From assembly GCA_027310305.1 (NCBI GenBank), contig DAIDBD010000053.1, forward strand, positions 96,848 to 160,847: 64,000 nt of DNA. Direction: 5' to 3'. Shown here piece after piece: positions 26,559-34,325 of this stretch (position 1 is its first letter; each line of letters starts with the position of its first letter). The DNA is from Herminiimonas sp. (GTDB taxonomy: Bacteria; Pseudomonadota; Gammaproteobacteria; Burkholderiales; Burkholderiaceae_D). The notes beneath the pieces were generated by a model. It made no database searches, had not been told where the DNA came from, and saw only the letters and a list, made by a program, of their open reading frames with translations. Made by a program: the position numbers and the translations under genes.

Positions 26559-27344
26559 TTAATGGACCGCCGACACGCCGCCATCGACTGCCAGGATCTG
26601 GCCGGTGATGTGCTTGCCGGCATCCGACGCAAACAGCAGGGCCGCGCCCTTCAGGTCTTCGTCGTCGCCGATGCGTTGCAGCGGCGCGCGCTGCGCGAGA
26701 TTGTCCTTGCCGAAATTTTCCAGCACGCCCTTGGTCATTTTGGACGGGAAGAATCCAGGCGCCAATGCATTGACCGTGATGCCATGCTTGCCCCATTCGC
26801 CGGCCAGCGTGCGGGTAAAGTTGACGACCGCTCCCTTGGACGTGTTGTAGGCAATCGTCTGCATCGAATTCGGGCTGTTGCCCGAAAGTCCGGCGATCGA
26901 CGCCACGTTGATGATGCGGCCGTATTTGCGCGGAATCATCGATTGCTTGCCGACTGCCTGCGACAGCATGAAGATGCTGCGGATATTCAGATTCATCACC
27001 TTGTCCCACGCCTCGACCGGATGGTCCTCGGCCGGCGCGCCCCAGGTAGCGCCGGCATTGTTGACCAGAATGCCGATATGGCCGAGACGCTTCATCGCTT
27101 CGGCGACGAGCGGCGCAACGGCGGATTCCTGCGACAGGTCGGCCGCAATCGCGCTGGCTTCGATGCCGCGCGCTTTCAGGTGCGCGACGGCTTCATCGAG
27201 ATCGGATTGCTTGCGCGATGACAGCACGATTTTGGCGCCCTGCTCACCCAGCGCTTCCGCGATTTGCAGACCGAGTCCGCGCGAGCCGCCGGTTACCAGT
27301 GCCGTCTTGCCGGTGAGGTCAAACAGTTGTTGGGTAGTACGCAT
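26559..27344 (-). CDS. short-chain dehydrogenase/reductase, FabG-like
   Basis: A 261-residue classical SDR. Cofactor motif TGGSRGLGLQIAEALGEQG, then LVNNAGATWG, the active-site serine in VASIAGLSG and the YNTSK motif; it ends with GQILAVDGGVSAV, as in 3-oxoacyl-ACP reductase relatives. The first strand (FDLTGKTALVTGG) and length agree with enzymes acting on 3-hydroxyacyl-CoA or similar. AAGGAG lies 6 bp before the ATG. Placed between the Dabb gene and the thioesterase gene. Confidence 0.92.
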   Translation of the reverse strand: MRTTQQLFDLTGKTALVTGGSRGLGLQIAEALGEQGAKIVLSSRKQSDLDEAVAHLKARGIEASAIAADLSQESAVAPLVAEAMKRLGHIGILVNNAGATWGAPAEDHPVEAWDKVMNLNIRSIFMLSQAVGKQSMIPRKYGRIINVASIAGLSGNSPNSMQTIAYNTSKGAVVNFTRTLAGEWGKHGITVNALAPGFFPSKMTKGVLENFGKDNLAQRAPLQRIGDDEDLKGAALLFASDAGKHITGQILAVDGGVSAVH

Positions 27345-27419
27345 GTTGTCTCCTTTGTCGGATGATGTTGATGTGTGTTGCGAATTGATTTCAGGTCGCC
27401 GCGATGTCTGTCATGCGTT

Positions 27420-27722
27420 CTAAACGTCGTAATCCATGCATTGCCGTGCCTGCCGTATTGCACCGATGAACGGCTTGAGCGCGACATGCTGCGGATGCTC
27501 CTGATAAGCATCAAGTGCGGCCTTCGAGGTAAATTCCGAATACAGCACGACATCGTAGGTGGCTTCCAGTCCGGGCTGCGCAATCGCCGTCTCGAACTTC
27601 AGAATGCCCGGTACGATGCCGGCGCAGGCATCGAGCAGCGTTTTCATTTTGACTGCGTTGGCAGCCTTATCCGCGCCTTCCGCATAGTCCTTCAATTGCC
27701 ACATGACGATGTGCCTTAGCAT
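27420..27722 (-). CDS. Dabb-family (stress-responsive A/B barrel) protein
   Basis: A 100-residue dimeric alpha/beta barrel protein. It begins MLRHIVMWQLKD, has KFETAIAQPGLEATYDVVLYSEF, and ends DAYQEHPQHVALKPFIG with the conserved His-Pro pattern of the family. Function is unclear; related proteins sit in degradation operons. The ATG is preceded by GGAAAA; a longer frame of 51 codons upstream is not family-like. It lies 47 bp downstream of the acyl-CoA dehydrogenase gene. Confidence 0.9.
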   Translation of the reverse strand: MLRHIVMWQLKDYAEGADKAANAVKMKTLLDACAGIVPGILKFETAIAQPGLEATYDVVLYSEFTSKAALDAYQEHPQHVALKPFIGAIRQARQCMDYDV

Positions 27723-27769
27723 GATTTTTCCATGTGAAGATTGTGTTTCATGTGTGACAGAACGATTGC

Positions 27770-29584
27770 CTAAAACCATGCGTCCTGCATATCCAGCGTC
27801 GTGGTGTCGATCTTTTCCAGCAGATCCAGTTGCTGATGCACTTTCGGCAGTTCCCATTTGAAAAAAAACGCGCATGCCTGCAGCTTGCCTTTGTAAAAAT
27901 CCGCATCATGGCCGGATTTTCCGACTGCCGGCAGCGCCTGCTCGAGCCAGATCCACGCCACGACCGTGTGGCCGAACGCTTCCAGGTAAAGCGATGCATT
28001 GGCAAGCGTCTTGTTCATGTCGCCGGCCCCGTACAGCGTTTGCGTTACCGTCTCGATACGCTGCAACGCGGTGCCGAGCGCTTTGGCATAATCTGCCAGC
28101 TCCGGCATGGGTATTGTTTTTGCAATGGTCCTTTGCACTTCGGCGCCGAACGCCTTGAACGCCGCGCCGTCTTGCATCGAGACCTTGCGGCCCAGCAAAT
28201 CCAGGCCCTGAATGCCGTGCGTGCCTTCGTGGATCGGATTCAGGCGATTGTCGCGATAGAACTGCTCGACGTTGTATTCGCGCGTGTAGCCGTAGCCGCC
28301 GTGAATCTGGATCGCCAGGTTGTTCGCTTCCAGGCACCACTGCGACGGCCATGACTTGGCGATCGGCGTCAGGATATCGAGCAATAAAGCCGCATGGCTG
28401 CGCACTTCCGGCGATTCGGCGGTGCGCTCGTCATCGACCAGTTTCGCGCAGTACAGCGCCAATGCCAGACCGCCTTCGACATATGCTTTTTGCGCCAGCA
28501 GCATGCGCTTGACATCGGTATGCGCAACGATCGGCAATTGCGGTTGCGCCGGGTCCTTGTCGAGCGGATGACGGCCCTGCGGACGGTTGCGCGCGTAATC
28601 GAGCGAATGCAGATAGCCGGTATAACCCAGCATCACCGCACCCAGGCCGACGCCGATGCGCGCCTCGTTCATCATGTGGAACATGTTGGCGAGCCCCTTG
28701 TGCACCTCGCCGACCAGATAGCCGATCGCACCGGCCTTGCCCTGCGGCTTGAACTTGCCTTCGCCGAAATTGAGCAGGCAATTGGTGGTGCCGCGATAAC
28801 CCATCTTGTGATTCAGTCCGGCCAGCACGACATCGTTGCGCTCGCCCAGCGAACCGTCGGCGTTGACCAGTTTTTTCGGCACGATGAAAAGAGAAATGCC
28901 CTTGACGCCGGGTATCGGTTTGCCGTCAGGGCCAGGTACTTTTGCCAGCACCAGGTGCACGATGTTTTCCGACAGTTCATGTTCGCCGGCCGAAATCCAC
29001 ATCTTGTTGCCGGTCAGGCGGTAGGTGCCGTCCGCCTGCGGTTCTGCGCGCGTGACGATGTCCGACAGGCTCGATCCGGCTTGCGGTTCGGACAGGCACA
29101 TGGTGCCGAAGAAGCGTCCTTCCAGCATCGGCTTGACGAAGGTTTCTATCTGCTGCGGCGTGCCGCATTTGAGCAATGTGTTGGCATTGCCGATCGTCAG
29201 AAACGGATACGACGACGTGCCGACGTTGGCGCCTTTGAAATAGGCGAATCCAGCCTTCTCCACCACGCACGGCAATTGCATGCCGCCCATTTCAAAACTC
29301 TGTCCGGCGGCCATCAGGCCCGCGTCGCAAAAGGCTTTCAGCGCGGTTTTCACTTCCGGAATGATATGCACGGTTTCGCCATCGAAGTGCGGCTCGTTCT
29401 GATCGCTCTTCTTGTTATGCGGCGCGAACAGATCGGTCGCGATTTGTTCGCAGGTATCCATCGCCGCATTGAAGGTTTCGCGCGAGTGATCGGCGAAGCG
29501 CTCGCGTTGCGTCAGCGCTTCGACGTTCAGCCATTCGTATAACAAAAAATCGAGGTCGCGGCGGGAAATAATCTTCGATTGCAT
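27770..29584 (-). CDS. acyl-CoA dehydrogenase (long-type, ~600 residues)
   Basis: A 604-residue FAD enzyme for the first step of beta-oxidation. The FAD/substrate loop is MCLSEPQAGSSLSDI followed by GNKMWISAGEH, the middle has GLNHKMGYRGTTNCLLNF, and ANNLAIQIHGGYGYTREYNVEQFYRDNRLNPIHEGTHGIQG marks the C-terminal helical domain. A further ~120-residue C-terminal part belongs to the longer subfamily that uses electron-transfer flavoprotein. CGGAG is 7 bp before the ATG chosen; an ATG 48 bp upstream is less likely. It lies 114 bp downstream of the thiolase gene. Confidence 0.94.
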   Translation of the reverse strand: MQSKIISRRDLDFLLYEWLNVEALTQRERFADHSRETFNAAMDTCEQIATDLFAPHNKKSDQNEPHFDGETVHIIPEVKTALKAFCDAGLMAAGQSFEMGGMQLPCVVEKAGFAYFKGANVGTSSYPFLTIGNANTLLKCGTPQQIETFVKPMLEGRFFGTMCLSEPQAGSSLSDIVTRAEPQADGTYRLTGNKMWISAGEHELSENIVHLVLAKVPGPDGKPIPGVKGISLFIVPKKLVNADGSLGERNDVVLAGLNHKMGYRGTTNCLLNFGEGKFKPQGKAGAIGYLVGEVHKGLANMFHMMNEARIGVGLGAVMLGYTGYLHSLDYARNRPQGRHPLDKDPAQPQLPIVAHTDVKRMLLAQKAYVEGGLALALYCAKLVDDERTAESPEVRSHAALLLDILTPIAKSWPSQWCLEANNLAIQIHGGYGYTREYNVEQFYRDNRLNPIHEGTHGIQGLDLLGRKVSMQDGAAFKAFGAEVQRTIAKTIPMPELADYAKALGTALQRIETVTQTLYGAGDMNKTLANASLYLEAFGHTVVAWIWLEQALPAVGKSGHDADFYKGKLQACAFFFKWELPKVHQQLDLLEKIDTTTLDMQDAWF

Positions 29585-29698
29585 TTTTGGCTCCGTCGTG
29601 CCGCCATGTCGCGGCACGAGCGCATTACTCATGGCATGAGAAATTGCGTCCGTCCGCTACATTGCAGCAGGCGAACGCAGTTGACCGGCTGTGATGCT

Positions 29699-30877
29699 TC
29701 AAACCACTTCAAACAATCCCGCGGCGCCCTGGCCGCCACCGATGCACATCGTGACAACCACATATTTCGCGCCGCGGCGCTTGCCTTCGATCAGCGCATG
29801 GCCGGTCAGGCGCGCGCCGGATACGCCATAAGGATGGCCGACCGCAATCGCGCCGCCGTTGACGTTCAGGCGATCCATCGGAATGCCCAGCTTGTCGGCG
29901 CAGTACAGGACTTGCACGGCGAACGCTTCATTCAATTCCCACAGGCCGATATCTTCCACTTTCAGGCCGGCTTTTTTCAGCAGCTTCGGGATCGCGAATA
30001 CCGGGCCGATGCCCATTTCGTCCGGCTCGCAGCCGGCGACGGCAAAGCCGCGGAAAATGCCGAGCGGCTTCAATCCCTTCGCTTCGGCGGTTTTGCTGTT
30101 CATCAGGATTGCCACTGACGCACCGTCGGAAAACTGGCTGGCGTTGCCGGCCGAAATCACGCCGCCCGGCAATGCCGAGCGGATTTTCGACACGCCTTCC
30201 AGCGTGGTATCGGCGCGTATGCCTTCATCGGCCGAAATCGTGACTTCACGCGTCAGCAGCATGCCGGTCGCCTTGTCGGCCACGCCCATGACGGTGGTCA
30301 TCGGCACGATTTCATCATTGAATTTGCCGGCGGCCTGCGCGGCGGCGGCGCGTTGCTGGCTTTGCACGCCGTATTCATCCTGACGCTCGCGCCTGATATC
30401 GTAGCGCTTGGCGACCGTTTCGGCGGTCTGCAGCATCGGCCAGTAAATTTCCGGCTTGTTCTGTTTAAGCCATGTCTCGACGATCATGTGCTGGTTGGCT
30501 TCCTGCTGCACGCAGGAAATCGATTCGACGCCGCCCGCCGCATAGATATCGCCTTCGCCGGCGATGATGCGCTGCGCGGCGGTCGCGATGGTTTGCAGGC
30601 CGGACGAGCAGAAACGATTGATCGTCATGCCGGCGGTCGTGACCGGGCAGCCGCCGCGGATGGCAATCTGGCGCGCGATGTTGCTGCCGGTGGCGCCTTC
30701 CGGCGTCGCGCAGCCGATGATGACGTCTTCCACTTCACCCGATTCGATCTTCGCGCGCTCGATCGCCGCCTTGAGAACGTGGCCGCCCATGGTGGCGCCG
30801 TGAGTCATGTTGAAAGCGCCCTTCCACGATTTGGCCAGGGCGGTGCGGGCGGTCGATACGATGACGGCGTCAGTCAT
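29699..30877 (-). CDS. acetyl-CoA acyltransferase (beta-oxidation thiolase)
   Basis: A 392-residue thiolase. The nucleophile is C90 in [10 protein letters not shown], the acid/base elements are [11 protein letters not shown] with a catalytic His and [15 protein letters not shown] with the second active-site Cys. Full length and all motifs are intact. It cleaves 3-ketoacyl-CoA to acetyl-CoA. TAGGAG is 6 bp upstream of the ATG. First gene of the nine-gene leftward lipid-catabolism string; a candidate promoter lies ~90 bp upstream. Confidence 0.95.
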   Translation of the reverse strand: MTDAVIVSTARTALAKSWKGAFNMTHGATMGGHVLKAAIERAKIESGEVEDVIIGCATPEGATGSNIARQIAIRGGCPVTTAGMTINRFCSSGLQTIATAAQRIIAGEGDIYAAGGVESISCVQQEANQHMIVETWLKQNKPEIYWPMLQTAETVAKRYDIRRERQDEYGVQSQQRAAAAQAAGKFNDEIVPMTTVMGVADKATGMLLTREVTISADEGIRADTTLEGVSKIRSALPGGVISAGNASQFSDGASVAILMNSKTAEAKGLKPLGIFRGFAVAGCEPDEMGIGPVFAIPKLLKKAGLKVEDIGLWELNEAFAVQVLYCADKLGIPMDRLNVNGGAIAVGHPYGVSGARLTGHALIEGKRRGAKYVVVTMCIGGGQGAAGLFEVV

Positions 30878-30964
30878 GTGAGTCTCCTAAGTGGAATTGA
30901 GTTGGTATTCGGATTAAATGTCGCATGAACAGGCGATGGATATTCATGCAATAAATTCGAGAAT

Positions 30965-30992
30965 AGCATAATTTTAGTACGGTCGTTCGCAA
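30965..30992 (-). promoter_or_regulatory. candidate promoter for the thiolase/acyl-CoA operon
   Basis: On the reverse strand, TTGCGA (-35) is followed after 16 bp by TATGCT (-10), giving a start about 80-85 nt upstream of the thiolase ATG. The spacer overlaps an ACGnnCGT near-palindrome that might bind a repressor. Not tested. Confidence 0.45.
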
Positions 30993-31068
30993 ATGTTTTT
31001 CATTGATCGACAAGGTCCGGCAAGCCCGGATTTAAGGTGCTTTATGAACAGCAATAGTGTTATTGGCC

Positions 31069-31088
31069 TGTAAGTTTCTGTAAGTTTC
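31069..31088 (+). repeat. 10-bp direct repeat, two copies
   Basis: TGTAAGTTTC occurs twice in tandem, 20 bp upstream of the candidate -35 of the MFS transporter. Spacing and position are suitable for an activator site; the binding protein is unknown. Confidence 0.5.
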
Positions 31089-31108
31089 ACGCAAGCGTGC
31101 CGTAAGCT

Positions 31109-31137
31109 TTGACTTCTACACTCCAGATCAGTATCAA
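31109..31137 (+). promoter_or_regulatory. candidate sigma-70 promoter of the MFS transporter
   Basis: TTGACT is followed after 17 bp by TATCAA, about 50 bp upstream of the ATG at 31188. Spacing is ideal and both boxes are close to consensus. It is preceded by a tandem TGTAAGTTTC repeat. Confidence 0.55.
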
Positions 31138-31187
31138 ATGGAGCAAGAATTTTTGCACATTCTTTTAATGACTAGAAGGAGACAAGC

Positions 31188-32852
31188 ATGGCCACAGTCC
31201 AGACGGCATCACGGGGCATGACGGCGGAAGAGCGAAAGGTTATTTTCGCTTCGTCGCTCGGCACCGTATTTGAATGGTACGACTTTTACCTGTACGGTTC
31301 GTTGGCAGCCATCATTGCCAAACAGTTCTTTGCGGGCACCGATCCCAACACCGCCTTCATTTTCGCACTGCTGGCATTTGCCGCCGGCTTCATCGTGCGG
31401 CCGTTCGGCGCACTCGTGTTCGGCCGCCTGGGCGACATGATCGGGCGCAAATACACGTTCCTGGTGACGATCGTGATCATGGGCTCGTCAACCTTCATCG
31501 TCGGTTTGCTGCCGAACTATGCTTCCATCGGCGTCGCCGCACCAATCCTGCTGATCGCGTTGCGCATTCTGCAGGGCTTGGCGCTGGGCGGCGAATACGG
31601 CGGTGCCGCAACCTACGTGGCCGAGCATGCGCCCAACGACAAGCGCGGCGCTTTCACCTCCTGGATTCAAACCACCGCGACGCTGGGCTTGTTCCTGTCG
31701 CTGATGGTGATTCTGGGGACGCGAACCGCAATTGGCGAAGAAGCTTTTGCCGACTGGGGCTGGCGCATTCCATTCCTGCTTTCCGTCTTCCTGCTTGCCG
31801 TTTCGGTATGGATCCGTTTGTCGATGAACGAATCGCCCGCGTTCGCCAAGATGAAAGCCGAAGGCAAGACCTCCAAGGCGCCGCTGACGGAATCGTTCGG
31901 CCAATGGAAAAACCTGAAGATCGTTATCCTGGCGCTGATCGGCTTGACCGCAGGCCAGGCGGTGGTGTGGTATACCGGCCAGTTCTACGCATTGTTCTTC
32001 CTTACCCAGACCCTCAAGGTCGATGGCGCAACGGCTAACCTGTTCATCGCCGCATCGCTCGTGATCGGCACCCCGTTCTTCATCGTCTTCGGTACGCTGT
32101 CCGACAAGATCGGCCGCAAACCGATCATCCTGGGCGGCTGCCTGCTTGCTGCGGTTACCTATTTCCCGATCTTCAATGCATTGACCCACTATGCGAACCC
32201 GGCTCTGGAAACCGCCATCAAGACCTCCCCGGTCGTCGTGACTGCCGATCCGGCGAGATGCCAGTTCCTGTTCAACCCGACCGGCACCAAGACATTCACT
32301 TCTTCCTGCGATATCGCGCGTACCTTGCTGGCAAACTCTTCGGTAGCCTATACCAATGAGCCTGCGGCGCCCGGCACGATCGCATCGGTCAAGATCGGCG
32401 ACAAGGTGATCCAGGGTTACGATTCCCATAACATTTCCAAGGCGGAAGCCGCCGTGAAGGACAAGGCGTTCAAGAAGGAGCTGGGCGATGCGATCAAGGC
32501 GGCAGGCTATCCGACCAAGGCCGATCCGGCTCAGATCAACAAGCCGATGGTGCTGCTGCTGCTGGTCATCCTCGTGCTTTACGTGACGATGGTCTACGGC
32601 CCGATTGCGGCAATGCTGGTGGAAATGTTCCCGACCCGGATCCGCTATACGTCGATGTCGCTGCCCTATCACATCGGTAACGGCTGGTTCGGCGGACTGC
32701 TGCCAACCACTGCATTTGCCCTGGTGGCCTACAAAGGCGACATTTACTACGGCTTGTGGTATCCGATCATCATCGCATTGATGACGTTCGTGATCGGCAT
32801 GCTGTTCATCAGGGAAACCAAGGACAACGATATTTACGCTACCGAGCGATAG
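31188..32852 (+). CDS. MFS transporter, metabolite:H+ symporter (MHS) family
   Basis: A 554-residue inner-membrane transporter. It shows the MHS pattern: GTVFEWYDFYLYGSLAAIIAKQFF at helix 1, FGRLGDMIGRKYTF at the loop 2/3 motif, and LALGGEYGGAATYVAEHAP in helix 4. The second half begins KIVILALIGLTAGQAVVWYT. A ~110-residue loop (residues ~340-455, containing TADPARCQFLFNPTGTKTF) sits between later helices, longer than in citrate or proline carriers but usual in one MHS subgroup. AGGAG is 7 bp before the ATG. It is a single-gene unit with its own promoter and terminator. Substrate likely a carboxylate or compatible solute; not readable. Confidence 0.92.
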   Translation: MATVQTASRGMTAEERKVIFASSLGTVFEWYDFYLYGSLAAIIAKQFFAGTDPNTAFIFALLAFAAGFIVRPFGALVFGRLGDMIGRKYTFLVTIVIMGSSTFIVGLLPNYASIGVAAPILLIALRILQGLALGGEYGGAATYVAEHAPNDKRGAFTSWIQTTATLGLFLSLMVILGTRTAIGEEAFADWGWRIPFLLSVFLLAVSVWIRLSMNESPAFAKMKAEGKTSKAPLTESFGQWKNLKIVILALIGLTAGQAVVWYTGQFYALFFLTQTLKVDGATANLFIAASLVIGTPFFIVFGTLSDKIGRKPIILGGCLLAAVTYFPIFNALTHYANPALETAIKTSPVVVTADPARCQFLFNPTGTKTFTSSCDIARTLLANSSVAYTNEPAAPGTIASVKIGDKVIQGYDSHNISKAEAAVKDKAFKKELGDAIKAAGYPTKADPAQINKPMVLLLLVILVLYVTMVYGPIAAMLVEMFPTRIRYTSMSLPYHIGNGWFGGLLPTTAFALVAYKGDIYYGLWYPIIIALMTFVIGMLFIRETKDNDIYATER

Positions 32853-32897
32853 CCGATAGTCGTTGCCAGGCATGCTTTCGGGCATGCCGGTTCCGAA

Positions 32898-32927
32898 AGC
32901 CGCCGGAAATATCCGGCGGCTTTTTTT
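32898..32927 (+). terminator. rho-independent terminator after the MFS gene
   Basis: A 10-bp perfect stem (AGCCGCCGGA with TCCGGCGGCT, loop AATA) is followed by seven T. It lies 45 bp after the transporter stop. Confidence 0.9.
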
Positions 32928-33100
32928 CGCGTGTGCGTCGTATTGGACCGGCTTCCTGACACCCGCGTCAAAGAATTTTTCACGTTGAAGCGCCGGATGG
33001 CCGCAAACGATTCAAGCGGGATGCAATAATTGGCCGCTGCATGATTTGCATGCGCCCATTTCATTTTCACAACATCTCTCACGAGCCCTATCCATTCCCT

Positions 33101-34318
33101 ATGAAAAATCCATTACGTTTAGGTACCCCGTTATCCTCGTCCGCTATCAAAGTCATGCTGCTCGGTTCCGGCGAACTCGGAAAAGAAGTCATTATTTCGC
33201 TGCAGCGTCTTGGCGTCGAAGTCATTGCAGTCGATCGTTATCCGAATGCGCCCGGGCACCAGGTTGCGCATCGCGCCCATGTGATCGACATGACGGACGG
33301 CGCGGCGCTGGCTGCCCTGATCGAGCAGGAAAAGCCCGATCTGGTGGTACCCGAAATCGAAGCGATCGCAACCCGGACGCTGGTTGATCTGGAAAAAGCC
33401 GGTAAAGCAACCGTGATTCCCACTGCGCGGGCGGCGTGGCTCACGATGAATCGCGAAGGTATCCGGCGGCTGGCGGCGGAAGAACTTGGCTTGCCGACTT
33501 CGCCTTACCGTTTCGCCGACAGCCTGGCCGAACTGAAAGCGGCCTGCGCCGAAATCGGTTTTCCATGCGTGATCAAACCGGTGATGTCTTCCTCCGGCAA
33601 AGGCCAATCCAGAATCGACGGCGCCGACCAGGTTGACGCCGCATGGAAATACGCCGCAGCGGGCAGCCGGGTCGATGCCGGACGCGTGATCGTCGAAGGA
33701 TACATCGACTTCGAATATGAAATCACGCAATTGACCGTGCGTGCGCTGGACCGGAATGGCGAAGCCACCACCTATTTCTGCGAGCCGATCGGCCATGTTC
33801 AGGTCAACGGCGATTATGTCGAATCCTGGCAGCCGCATCCGATGCCATCCGCCGCGCTGATGAAAGCGCGCGACATCGCCAAAAAGGTCACCGATAACCT
33901 GGGCGGCCTCGGCGTGTTCGGCGTTGAATTGTTCGTCAAGAACGACATGGTATGGTTTTCCGAAGTCAGTCCGCGGCCGCACGATACCGGCATGGTGACG
34001 ATGGCAAGCCAGAGACAGAGCGAATTCGAATTGCATGCGAAGGCGATTCTCGGCTTGCCGGTCGATACCGCGCTGCTGTCCCCCGCCGCGTCCGCGGTGA
34101 TCTACGGCCGGCTTGATGCAGCCGCAATCGCATTCGACGGCGTGGCCGATGCGCTGCGCGTGCCGGGCGTCGATATCCGCTTATTCGGAAAACCGGAATC
34201 GTTTGCACGCCGCCGCATGGGCGTCGCGCTGGCGATCGCCGACGATATCGAAACCGCCCGCGACCGGGCCAAGGAAGCCGCGGCAAAGGTCAAGCCGGTC
34301 AGCGGCCTTTCGACCTGA
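33101..34318 (+). CDS. purT: formate-dependent phosphoribosylglycinamide formyltransferase
   Basis: A 405-residue ATP-grasp enzyme that makes formyl-GAR from GAR, formate and ATP, the folate-free alternative to PurN. The N-terminal domain has [32 protein letters not shown], then [12 protein letters not shown]; the ATP-grasp core has [14 protein letters not shown] and [12 protein letters not shown]; the C-terminal part has [27 protein letters not shown]. Full length. The ATG is reached after a terminator and ~175 bp; no clear ribosome site is seen. Convergent with the penicillin-acylase gene (7 bp). Confidence 0.95.
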   Translation: MKNPLRLGTPLSSSAIKVMLLGSGELGKEVIISLQRLGVEVIAVDRYPNAPGHQVAHRAHVIDMTDGAALAALIEQEKPDLVVPEIEAIATRTLVDLEKAGKATVIPTARAAWLTMNREGIRRLAAEELGLPTSPYRFADSLAELKAACAEIGFPCVIKPVMSSSGKGQSRIDGADQVDAAWKYAAAGSRVDAGRVIVEGYIDFEYEITQLTVRALDRNGEATTYFCEPIGHVQVNGDYVESWQPHPMPSAALMKARDIAKKVTDNLGGLGVFGVELFVKNDMVWFSEVSPRPHDTGMVTMASQRQSEFELHAKAILGLPVDTALLSPAASAVIYGRLDAAAIAFDGVADALRVPGVDIRLFGKPESFARRRMGVALAIADDIETARDRAKEAAAKVKPVSGLST

Positions 34319-34325
34319 CCCGGCG

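Larger units (their letters stand above)
30878..31187. other. 310-bp divergent intergenic region, thiolase operon versus MFS gene
   Basis: No gene is seen here. The left side carries a candidate promoter for the leftward thiolase operon, and the right side a candidate sigma-70 promoter plus a direct repeat for the rightward transporter. Near 30977-30989 the stretch TAGTACGGTCGTTCG holds an ACGnnCGT near-palindrome within the leftward promoter, which may be an operator of a TetR-type regulator; this is a guess from form only. Confidence 0.5.

Noticed and set aside
28394..29542. Rightward 382-codon open frame
   Set aside because: Antisense to the acyl-CoA dehydrogenase gene; no family-like sequence.
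31488..32885. Leftward 465-codon open frame
   Set aside because: Antisense to the MHS transporter; hydrophilic low-complexity translation.
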